Positions 57,788 to 64,000 of a stretch of 64,000 nt of DNA are shown here, piece by piece (positions within the stretch are counted from its first letter, which is position 1; every line of letters begins with the position of its first letter). The stretch spans positions 124,001 to 188,000 of the forward strand of contig NZ_JANQLX010000015.1 in NCBI RefSeq assembly GCF_028280385.1, written 5' to 3'. Source of the stretch: Allomuricauda sp. Lineage in GTDB: Bacteria; Bacteroidota; Bacteroidia; Flavobacteriales; Flavobacteriaceae. The notes under the pieces were generated by a model. It was not told the DNA's origin, ran no database searches, and saw only the letters and a program-made list of their open reading frames with translations. The position numbers and the translations under genes were made by a program.

Positions 57788-58765
57788 ATGAAAATCAGAA
57801 TTTTTGCCCTTTCAACCTTTCTCTTGGCATTGTTGATAACTGCGTGCAACCGCAAAAAAGAGCAACCTAAAACCTTAGGGTCGGCAGCAACGGAAGTATC
57901 CTATTTAGGGCAGGCCCCGCCAGGTACCACCGCTGAAGTTTTTGCGCCAGGTATCATCTCCACGGAAAACTTTGAGTTCGCCATTACCTTCAGTCCACAA
58001 ATGGACGAAATGTTCTTTACCCGAAGAAAGCCGGAGGCGGACAATGAGATTTTTCACATAAAACTAGAAGAGGGTAAATGGTCTGCGCCTGAGCTAGCGT
58101 TTTTCACCCCAGAAGTGGGCTGGGATTTTGAACCGCACCTTAACCCAAAGGGTGATATACTTTATTTTGGAAGCCTAAGGCCCCTGCCAGATTCTACCAA
58201 TTCCTCCAGGTTACATCAGTGGATGAGCAAAAAAACACCAAGTGGCTGGAGCCAGCCTGTGCCTCTAGACCCACCTTTTAGAGACCGATTTGTAATGTAT
58301 TTGACCGCCTCAGGGAAAGGAAATTTGTATTTCACTTCTAGGGATGAGGGTGCGGAGCCTGGGCAGGGGGGCATTTATACCTCCATTAACAAAGACGGAG
58401 AATACGATGAGGTAAAAAGAATGGGCAGCGAAATTAACTTTGAAGGGGGTCAATGGATTGCCCACCCCTTTATAGCGCCAGATGAAAGCTATATCATTTT
58501 TGATGCCGAGAGCGAATCCGGTTATGGGGACAATGACCTGTACATCAGCTTCAACCAAAACGGACAATGGACCAGGGCCATTAACATGGGTCCGGAAATC
58601 AATACGGAGAAAACCGAAATGTGCGCCAGCGTGTCGCCAGATGGGAAATATTTGTTTTTCCATAGAGGAAGGTATATTGAAGGTGAAGAAGAGAGCGGGG
58701 ACATCATGTGGATTGATTTTCAATCTGTCAAAAAAACACTTGGAAAGAAAGCGATAACGCAGTAG
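57788..58765 (+). CDS. PD40/TolB-like beta-propeller lipoprotein
   Basis: A 325-residue lipoprotein (hydrophobic 4-17, lipobox ITAC, Cys near 20). The mature part is a propeller of PD40-type blades with repeated motifs such as ITFSPQMDEMFFTRR, LNPKGDILYFGS, FIAPDESYIIFDAES and VSPDGKYLFFHRG. It resembles the propeller of the OmpA-like protein at 5.0-7.1 kb but lacks the OmpA domain. Convergent with the toxin gene, 1 bp apart. Role unknown. Confidence 0.85.
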   Translation: MKIRIFALSTFLLALLITACNRKKEQPKTLGSAATEVSYLGQAPPGTTAEVFAPGIISTENFEFAITFSPQMDEMFFTRRKPEADNEIFHIKLEEGKWSAPELAFFTPEVGWDFEPHLNPKGDILYFGSLRPLPDSTNSSRLHQWMSKKTPSGWSQPVPLDPPFRDRFVMYLTASGKGNLYFTSRDEGAEPGQGGIYTSINKDGEYDEVKRMGSEINFEGGQWIAHPFIAPDESYIIFDAESESGYGDNDLYISFNQNGQWTRAINMGPEINTEKTEMCASVSPDGKYLFFHRGRYIEGEEESGDIMWIDFQSVKKTLGKKAITQ

Positions 58766-58766
58766 G

Positions 58767-59048
58767 CTATCTACGCCAATCCTGTCGCCCCACTACGGCC
58801 ATAATTTCAACTGTATTTTTTTTGAGCCTAAAATATATGGTATCTGCCTTATGCACACATCTGCGGTAGCCGGGAACAATTTCATCTACGGACTGAAAAT
58901 GACCAGGGTTTTTGGTCAATCTCTCAATAGCGGCCAATAGCTCGGCAATGTAAATTTCTGCTTGTTGCTGGCCAAATTGTTTAATCCCGTAATTGTAAAT
59001 TCGGACAAGGTCGTCCTTGGCTTCAGGTGAAAGTCTATACGTGTCCAT
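58767..59048 (-). CDS. RelE/ParE family toxin
   Basis: A 93-residue ParE-like toxin (MDTYRLSPEAKDDLVRIYNYG), with the family's two N-terminal helices and a four-strand sheet that ends with a basic tail (VGRQDWRR). ParE toxins poison DNA gyrase; RelE ones cleave mRNA; the sequence looks nearer ParE. I use the ATG at 59048 rather than the in-frame TTG at 59057. It overlaps the antitoxin gene by 14 bp, as typical for a toxin-antitoxin pair. Confidence 0.88.
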   Translation of the reverse strand: MDTYRLSPEAKDDLVRIYNYGIKQFGQQQAEIYIAELLAAIERLTKNPGHFQSVDEIVPGYRRCVHKADTIYFRLKKNTVEIMAVVGRQDWRR

Positions 59049-59298
59049 TTTTATCAACCTCTATTTTAATTGCTTCAAACAATTCATTAGAGGTTGTTTC
59101 TACCGGTCCTTCGGCAGCCATTCGTTCTTCGGACTTTTTAAGCTTGTTTCGCAGCCATTCAATTTCGGCATGTTTGTTTCGTTCCTTGCGAATAAGGTCA
59201 TTGACGACTTCGCTTTTGCTGGAGTATTCTTCACTTTCCACAAGCGATTTTAACCAGTCATCATTAGGTTTGGTCAGTGATATACTTTGCCTTGCCAT
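59035..59298 (-). CDS. ParD-like ribbon-helix-helix antitoxin
   Basis: An 87-residue antitoxin. The N-terminus (MARQSISLTKPNDDWLKSLVES, here in part SISLTKPND) is a ribbon-helix-helix DNA-binding domain as in ParD/CopG, and the C-terminal helical tail (about 45-87) would wrap the toxin. The ATG at 59298 is chosen over a longer frame to 59343 because the family begins at MARQS and a palindromic operator lies just upstream. Probable autoregulation with the toxin gene. Confidence 0.88.
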   Translation of the reverse strand: MARQSISLTKPNDDWLKSLVESEEYSSKSEVVNDLIRKERNKHAEIEWLRNKLKKSEERMAAEGPVETTSNELFEAIKIEVDKNGHV

Positions 59299-59312
59299 GT
59301 CGTGTTGCTGAA

Positions 59313-59332
59313 TTGGTGTAAAATTACACCAA
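59313..59332. promoter_or_regulatory. Palindromic operator of the ParDE operon
   Basis: A perfect inverted repeat, TTGGTGTAA and TTACACCAA with a 2-bp spacer, 14 bp before the antitoxin ATG. This is where a ParD-type ribbon-helix-helix dimer would bind. Confidence 0.65.
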
Positions 59333-59350
59333 AAATGAACCAATACAAAA

Positions 59351-59959
59351 TTAAATTAACTTCTTTCCTGTCCCAATTTCGCACAACCACTCCAATTTTA
59401 GGATAAGATTTACTGGCTTTTCCGACTTGTTTTTTCTTGAGAAAAAGAGATAGCCCTCATTATGCGGATTCAGACTTTCCAATTCCATTTTCCCATGATA
59501 ATTGGGTTGGGAGCGGGCCAACTCTTTCATTTTTTCCGAGGACAATCCACGCGAATCCAAGAAATCCAAAAGCTTTTCACGATTTATAAAAGTGATGTTA
59601 CATGCCGTGAATTTGTCCATTTCATCTGCATAAATTCCCGTTATTAAGGAGTAGAAATCCGTTTTTTTGGTGGTATCCAAGAACCAGCCCACTTTCTGTA
59701 CCCCATCTTTTTCATAACAAAGTTCAAAAGCAAATGTGGGGAGGGTTTCGTTGAGGTAGTCCAGTTGTGCTTTTTCATCAATGAGGTAAACCACACCCGT
59801 TTGTTTATGGGTAAAGACCATATCAACCCCCTGAAGCTGGGCTTCTATTTCAGCCGTTCGCTCAAAGGAATAATGACGTAAATATTTTTGATATTGGCGG
59901 TCCAAGAAACTGAACAACAACCGCTCTTTGGACAAATCGTCTTTAAAACTACTCTTCAA
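59351..59959 (-). CDS. Candidate type II restriction endonuclease (PD-(D/E)XK-like)
   Basis: A 202-residue protein (from a TTG at 59959; an alternative TTG/GTG at 59992/59989 would add 10-11 residues). It overlaps the 3' end of the C5 methyltransferase gene, the usual place of the cognate restriction enzyme. Residues about 40-80 have the fold-typical pattern helix, QGVDMVF strand with Asp, then YLIDEKAQLDY with D-E-K, which fits D-x(14)-D-x-K. No ATG is available between the upstream stop (60062-60064) and this catalytic region. I recognise no known family; endonuclease function is inferred from context and motif. Confidence 0.6.
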   Translation of the reverse strand: MKSSFKDDLSKERLLFSFLDRQYQKYLRHYSFERTAEIEAQLQGVDMVFTHKQTGVVYLIDEKAQLDYLNETLPTFAFELCYEKDGVQKVGWFLDTTKKTDFYSLITGIYADEMDKFTACNITFINREKLLDFLDSRGLSSEKMKELARSQPNYHGKMELESLNPHNEGYLFFSRKNKSEKPVNLILKLEWLCEIGTGKKLI

Positions 59960-61181
59960 ATTCCTGGATTTTCCGGAACAGGGCAGCACCAATTTCTTTT
60001 ACCACACCCACCACCAATGCGTTGCCCATAAAAAAGGCTCGCTTGGCGTCGGTAATGCCCGCTAGTTGGGTATGATTGTCCGGAAACATGTTCAACCGTT
60101 CCAATTCAACCGGGGAAAGTCTGCGCAATCCCTTGGGTGTTTGCACCACGTGTTTAAACCGGGAAGGAGACTTGCCGCCCTCTCCGGTAATAATGGTTCT
60201 GGAAGGTTGATCAAGGGCATCGGGAAAAACCATACCGCCCTCACTATAATTGTATTCAAAACCAGCTTTGGTTCTTCTTATCTCTTTTTTGGCGCCTTTT
60301 AAATACTCCCATTTAGGCAGGTCTTCCTCGGAAATGAACAGGCTTTTGTCCGCACTGCCGTTTTCCAAGATATCGGCCAACACCTTTCCATGGGCTTGTG
60401 CCATTGGTTCGGTTTTTAAAGTGGATACCTGTCCATTGATGCATACCCCCGAATTTAAAAATGGCGAAAGCCCTTTCCCGGAATTGAACTGCTGGGAAAG
60501 TTGCACCAAACTTTGGTCTATGGAAAAACCCTGCACCTTGCTGGAGAAGGCTCTAATCGGGAAAGCGGTGGCCAGGGTTCCTTGTTCCAAAATCCAGTCT
60601 TTGGCCGAAGTTTTTTGAACGGATTCGAACAAAGGCGAGGATGCATGGTAGCCCAGAAAAAAAACCCGCCTTCGGCGCTGGGGCATTCCGTACTCAGCCG
60701 CATTGATCACCCGCCATTCCACAGCATAACCCAAGTCGTTAAGGCTTTTCAGCATAATTGCAAAATCCCGCCCCCGTTGGGAGGACGGGGACTTTAATAA
60801 CCGATCCACATTTTCAAAAAAGAGATATTTGGGCTTCTTTTTCTTTTCGGAAAGAATGCGGTGGATGGACCACCAGAGCACCCCTTTTTTCCCAATAAGT
60901 CCCTTGGAATTTTTAAGGGATGTGGCCACGGAATAGTCCTGGCAAGGAAAACCGCCCACCAATACATCATGGTCCGGAATTTCAACCGTGGGTACTTCCT
61001 CAATGTTCTGATTGGAATGGTTCTCAGGCCCAAAACGGGCCTCATACACCAAAGAGGCATGCTGCGTTTTTGTGGAAGGTTCCCACTGGTTGCTCCAAAC
61101 CACTTTAAAATGGTCGGTGTCCTCCAATCCCAATCGGAAACCACCAACTCCGGCAAAAAGCTCACAAACCTTCAACTGCAT
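59949..61181 (-). CDS. C5-cytosine DNA methyltransferase
   Basis: A 410-residue enzyme of the Dcm/HhaI type. Motif I LFAGVGGFRLGLE near 8-20; motif IV GFPCQDYS with catalytic Cys80; motif VI ENVDR near 123; motif VIII PQRRRRVFF near 167; motif X GNALVVGVVKEI near the C-terminus. All conserved motifs are present, so it should be active. The target-recognition region (about 215-310) does not reveal the site. I use the ATG at 61181; a longer TTG start at 61187 overlaps the promoter box. It forms a restriction-modification pair with the overlapping downstream gene. Confidence 0.95.
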   Translation of the reverse strand: MQLKVCELFAGVGGFRLGLEDTDHFKVVWSNQWEPSTKTQHASLVYEARFGPENHSNQNIEEVPTVEIPDHDVLVGGFPCQDYSVATSLKNSKGLIGKKGVLWWSIHRILSEKKKKPKYLFFENVDRLLKSPSSQRGRDFAIMLKSLNDLGYAVEWRVINAAEYGMPQRRRRVFFLGYHASSPLFESVQKTSAKDWILEQGTLATAFPIRAFSSKVQGFSIDQSLVQLSQQFNSGKGLSPFLNSGVCINGQVSTLKTEPMAQAHGKVLADILENGSADKSLFISEEDLPKWEYLKGAKKEIRRTKAGFEYNYSEGGMVFPDALDQPSRTIITGEGGKSPSRFKHVVQTPKGLRRLSPVELERLNMFPDNHTQLAGITDAKRAFFMGNALVVGVVKEIGAALFRKIQEFEE

Positions 61182-61184
61182 GTC

Positions 61185-61192
61185 CAAAAATA
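61185..61192 (-). promoter_or_regulatory. -7 box for the restriction-modification genes
   Basis: The minus strand reads TATTTTTG, an exact TAnnTTTG match ending 3 bp before the ATG, so the message may be leaderless. Confidence 0.5.
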
Positions 61193-61273
61193 GGATTTGT
61201 TGTTTGGGCAGACAAGCGTGAAAATCGCAAATAAAATTTAAAGCCTTGTTTTACTTACTCGGAAAGCGGGGTT

Positions 61274-61786
61274 TTAATGGGTAAATGAAATTGAAAAAAG
61301 CAGTAAATCTTCTTTTTGATCTGGGCGAACCGTACCCTTTTGTTGAAGCCCAAGTTTTTCCAACAGCTTTTGCGACTTTAGGTTCATAGCAGTTGTGATG
61401 GCGAGGATCTCCTGCATGCCAAGTTGGGTTCGGCCATGGTTCAATACAGCCTTACTGGCTTCAAAAGCATAGCCCTTCCCTTCAAATTTGGGCAATAGTG
61501 CAAATCCTATATCCGGATGCCGTAAATAGTCGCGTTTTACAAAGCCGCAAAGTCCAATGGGCTCAAACGAATCTTTCAGTTGCACCAGATACATGCCAAA
61601 TCCGTTTTGGATGTAAGAAGATTTTATGTTTTCCTCTACATATTTTGAGGCAGTTGAGAGGCAGTTTACGCCTCTGTCACCAATAAACTCCAGCCAAGTG
61701 GGCGTATTCAAAAGCTCTAATAAAAAAGAGGCGTCGTTTGTACCAACTTGTCGTACTATAAGGCGTTCTGTTTCAAGAATTTTCAT
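61274..61786 (-). CDS. GNAT family N-acetyltransferase
   Basis: A 170-residue protein starting LETERLIVRQVGTND, of the RimJ/RimL type, with the acetyl-CoA segment LLPKFEGKGYAFEAS near 105 and MNLKSQKLLEKLGLQQKG near 140. The ATG overlaps the original 3' end of the broken DinB gene by 14 bp, so the two were once translationally coupled. Confidence 0.88.
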   Translation of the reverse strand: MKILETERLIVRQVGTNDASFLLELLNTPTWLEFIGDRGVNCLSTASKYVEENIKSSYIQNGFGMYLVQLKDSFEPIGLCGFVKRDYLRHPDIGFALLPKFEGKGYAFEASKAVLNHGRTQLGMQEILAITTAMNLKSQKLLEKLGLQQKGTVRPDQKEDLLLFSISFTH

Positions 61787-62303
61787 TCAGGATACGAATA
61801 TACGCTTTCCACGGGCCCACATCTTCTGCATAATGCTTTACCATTACCCTGCTCATTTGATTAATGTGTGCAAGGTCATGAATGGTCCAGGTAGAGAGCA
61901 ATTGTCAAAGGGTCACTTCCCCAAGATCAGGATGTACTCCTTTTTTCTCTAGGTCTTGCGCTGTTATATTCATCAACTTTAGTTGGTCCAAAGAGGATTC
62001 CCGTAAACTTGTGAACTCTTCCAATAGGTCTTCCATGGACTTTCCTTTGGAAAGCTTTTCTTGCGCAAATCGGTCGAAGGGCATAAAGGTTTTGTCCGTT
62101 GCATCGCCCAAAATGATTTTTGCACGGGGAATCCAATCCGTCTGTTCGCCATGGATCAGATGGCCCACAATATCGTAAGCACTCCAGGTGCGAGGGCCTT
62201 CATTGATGGTATGCCAGTTAGAATCCATACCGCCGAACAAAGCGTTAAACACTGATGGTGTCCGCTCCAAGATCTGGATGGATTTGTTTAGATCAAAATT
62301 CAT
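61773..62303 (-). pseudogene. DinB family protein interrupted by an in-frame TGA
   Basis: The frame encodes 132 residues of a DinB-like four-helix protein (YDIVGHLIHGEQTDWIPRA), then a TGA at 61905-61907, and continues in the same frame for 43 more codons (QLLSTWTIHDLAHINQMS, then VGPWKAY) to a natural stop at 61773-61775. The part after TGA is clear family sequence and includes the H-x3-H pair that with His47 forms the usual metal site. The whole length, about 176 codons, is normal for the family. A truncated product would lack two of three metal ligands. A sequencing error cannot be excluded. Confidence 0.8.
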
Positions 62304-62304
62304 A

Positions 62305-63702
62305 TCAGTTGTTTTTTGCTGTATTGATAGCTTTGCGGAAAGAGGCCACTGTTCTGGAAATATCTTCTTCCGTAGTGGCCCAGGAACAGATGCTCACGCG
62401 AATAACTTTTTTGTTCTCCCACTGCGAACCTCCGGCCCAGCATTCGCGCATTTCTTGAACATTAAATAAAGTGGATTGGGTAAGTTCATCGGTGCCACAA
62501 CACACCAAAACCTGGTTGAACACAACTTCGTTGGGCACCTCAAAACTTTCAATTTTAAGAATCTCGTCCCTGAACTGCAATGCACGTTGGTGCATGGTCT
62601 CTACCAGCTCATTGATTCCTTCGGCACCTAAGTATTTCAATGCGGCCCAGAGTTCCACGATTCGGGCACGACGCGACATTTCCGGAGTATAGAACATCCC
62701 ATCGCGCTCTTGGCTGGTTACGATATAGCTCCCGGTCATATGCAAGGCCGACTTAAGCGCTTCGGGTTGTTTACAGAGCACAATGCCATTATCGTAGGGA
62801 GTATTTAAGGTTTTGTGCGCATCCACGGCCCAAGAGTGGGCGTGTTCCATGCCTTGGGTAAGATGGCCAAGGTTTTTTGTGGCGCGTGCCCATAGACCAA
62901 AAGCACCATCAATATGAATCCACGCTCCACGTTCTGCCGCCTTTTCACAAATAACATCAAAGTTATCAAAGGAGCCAGAGTTAACATTGCCAGCCTGTAA
63001 GATAAGAATACAGGAAGCATCGAGCTCAGGAATCTCAGCGGGAATGATTCGTCCCTGGTCATCGGTGGGCACCCACTCTATATTTTTATATCCAAAACCC
63101 AGTAAAGAAATGGCCTTGATGACGGTGGAATGGGCATGGTCGCCAGTGATAATCCTAAGTTTTGGGCTTCCGTTCAACCCCTTTTCATTTACGTTCCAAC
63201 CCAACTTTTCCAGTTGATGGAACCGAGCGGCGGCCAAGCCGGAAAAATTGGCCAATGAGGTACCACTTACAAATCCTGCAGCAGTGTTTTGGGGCAGCTT
63301 AAATAATTGTTGCAGCCATTGTTCCACTATCGTTTCCAACTTGCTGCCAATGGGAGATATAACACGCATGGCAGGAGCCTGGTCCCATACGGTGGACAAA
63401 GTTTTGGCCGCCAAGGTAATGGGAAGGGAACTGCCGGTTACAAAACCAAAATATCTTCCCCCCAAAGTGGCCACTGTATTTGGTCCACCATAGTTGTGCA
63501 AAAGGGATAGGATTTCCTCGGAATTCCCTTGCTTTTGGGGCAATGCTTCCTCAAAGCGCTCCAGATGTTTTAGCGTTTCTTCGGTTGGGGTCACGGTTCT
63601 GTCAAATATGCCATCCACGTATGATTTGGCATAGGAATGGGCATGTTCCAAATCGGATTTGGATTCCAGTTCACTGAACATTTGTTTTTGAAGGCCAGTC
63701 AT
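62305..63702 (-). CDS. PLP-dependent group II decarboxylase family protein
   Basis: A 465-residue fold-type I PLP enzyme of the glutamate/tyrosine/tryptophan decarboxylase family. The cofactor lysine is in DAHKTLNTPYDNG (Lys near 297), PLP ring contacts His near 191 (GDHAHSTV) and Asp near 265 (HIDGAFG) are in place, and SGTSLANFSGLAAAR is near 146. The substrate (aromatic or other amino acid) cannot be told. It is 1 bp from the DinB start and 41 bp after the ArsR gene, in what looks like one operon. Confidence 0.9.
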   Translation of the reverse strand: MTGLQKQMFSELESKSDLEHAHSYAKSYVDGIFDRTVTPTEETLKHLERFEEALPQKQGNSEEILSLLHNYGGPNTVATLGGRYFGFVTGSSLPITLAAKTLSTVWDQAPAMRVISPIGSKLETIVEQWLQQLFKLPQNTAAGFVSGTSLANFSGLAAARFHQLEKLGWNVNEKGLNGSPKLRIITGDHAHSTVIKAISLLGFGYKNIEWVPTDDQGRIIPAEIPELDASCILILQAGNVNSGSFDNFDVICEKAAERGAWIHIDGAFGLWARATKNLGHLTQGMEHAHSWAVDAHKTLNTPYDNGIVLCKQPEALKSALHMTGSYIVTSQERDGMFYTPEMSRRARIVELWAALKYLGAEGINELVETMHQRALQFRDEILKIESFEVPNEVVFNQVLVCCGTDELTQSTLFNVQEMRECWAGGSQWENKKVIRVSICSWATTEEDISRTVASFRKAINTAKNN

Positions 63703-63743
63703 ATCTAAATATTGAAAATTATCGATTTATTTAGCTAAAAAAA

Positions 63744-64000
63744 TTACAGCTTTCTGCTGATTTCCTTTAAATAGGCATTGATGTTTTCTTCATTTCTTTG
63801 AAAGTAGGTCCATTTGCCAATTCGGGTGGGGGTAATGAGTCCCACATTTTGAAGTTGGGATAGGTAATTGGAGATGGTGGACTGGGAAAGCCCAGACTTT
63901 TCATAAATAAACTGTCCGCATACCCCAAAATTGAAATGTCCCAACTCCTTGTGCGGCGGAAATTCCTTTTCGGGTTGCTTCAACCATTTTAAGATATCCA
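63744..64000 (-). CDS. ArsR-type winged-helix regulator (partial, start outside the window)
   Basis: The frame is open to the window edge: the visible last 85 residues begin DILKWLKQPEKEF, the usual end of the first helix of ArsR proteins, followed by the recognition helix (YEKSGLSQSTISNYLSQLQNVGL) and the wing (PTRIGKWTYFQRNEE). Earlier start codons in the window (TTG at 63983) would cut the domain. A metal site is not evident. It is probably the regulator of the downstream decarboxylase operon. Confidence 0.85.
   Translation of the reverse strand, partial: DILKWLKQPEKEFPPHKELGHFNFGVCGQFIYEKSGLSQSTISNYLSQLQNVGLITPTRIGKWTYFQRNEENINAYLKEISRKL

Noticed and set aside
60150..60160. CACGTG core inside the C5 methyltransferase gene as a third parS site
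   Set aside because: The flanks do not form the palindrome (CCACGTGTTT); only the 6-bp core matches.

Overview
The window looks like a chromosomal segment of a marine-type Flavobacteriaceae bacterium (Muricauda/Allomuricauda-like; the genus is inference). The evidence is -7 promoter boxes of the Bacteroidetes form TAnnTTTG, type IX secretion (T9SS) C-terminal sorting domains, PorP/SprF proteins, several Bacteroidetes-typical families of unknown function (DUF6909, DUF4175, DUF4837, bacterial GH3), and a tRNA-Cys gene without an encoded CCA end.

Layout. 0-4.4 kb (minus strand): a partial membrane protein, a DUF6909 protein whose C-terminus resembles nucleoside phosphorylases, a GH3-family protein and an M23 peptidase. 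4.5-7.5 kb: tatA, a PorE-like TPR/propeller/OmpA protein with an unusual direct-repeat upstream region, a nested inverted-repeat element and a small membrane protein. 7.5-13.2 kb: DUF4837 lipoprotein, LysM lytic transglycosylase, pgk, holB, doxX-like. 13.2-23.5 kb (minus): a large MG2-like exported protein, an OmpH/Skp chaperone, a methyltransferase, and the run DUF4175-ybeY-mnmG with a ParB-type parS palindrome on each side of mnmG. 23.6-29.4 kb: gltX, an outer-membrane-type hypothetical, an SPFH protein, glnS.

29.6-48.7 kb is the dominant feature: a four-gene locus with the order of the Flavobacterium johnsoniae gliding cluster sprC-sprD-sprB-sprF. It encodes an Ig-repeat T9SS substrate, a PorP/SprF barrel fused to a coiled coil and two SPOR-like domains, a 4,576-residue SprB-type adhesin with about 42 cysteine-framed repeats, and a PorP/SprF protein. 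folB, tRNA-Cys, a LysE-type exporter, a GIN-domain protein and rnr follow.

52.8-64 kb is more accessory. A 593-bp AT-rich intergenic region precedes rpiB, then come a His-rich CDF metal exporter, acetyltransferases, an AraC regulator, VOC and SRPBCC proteins and a propeller lipoprotein. A compact defence-type cluster follows: ParDE toxin-antitoxin with a 20-bp palindromic operator, and a C5 DNA methyltransferase overlapping a PD-(D/E)XK-like candidate restriction enzyme that has no ATG start. The window ends with GNAT, a DinB gene broken by an in-frame TGA, a PLP decarboxylase and a partial ArsR regulator.

How the parts may work together: T9SS would export the SprB-like and SprC-like proteins through an outer membrane also served by OmpH, the OmpA-like protein and the SPOR-fused barrel. 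Housekeeping genes for translation, glycolysis and folate surround them. The parS sites beside mnmG suggest the window may lie in the origin-proximal part of the chromosome (inference).
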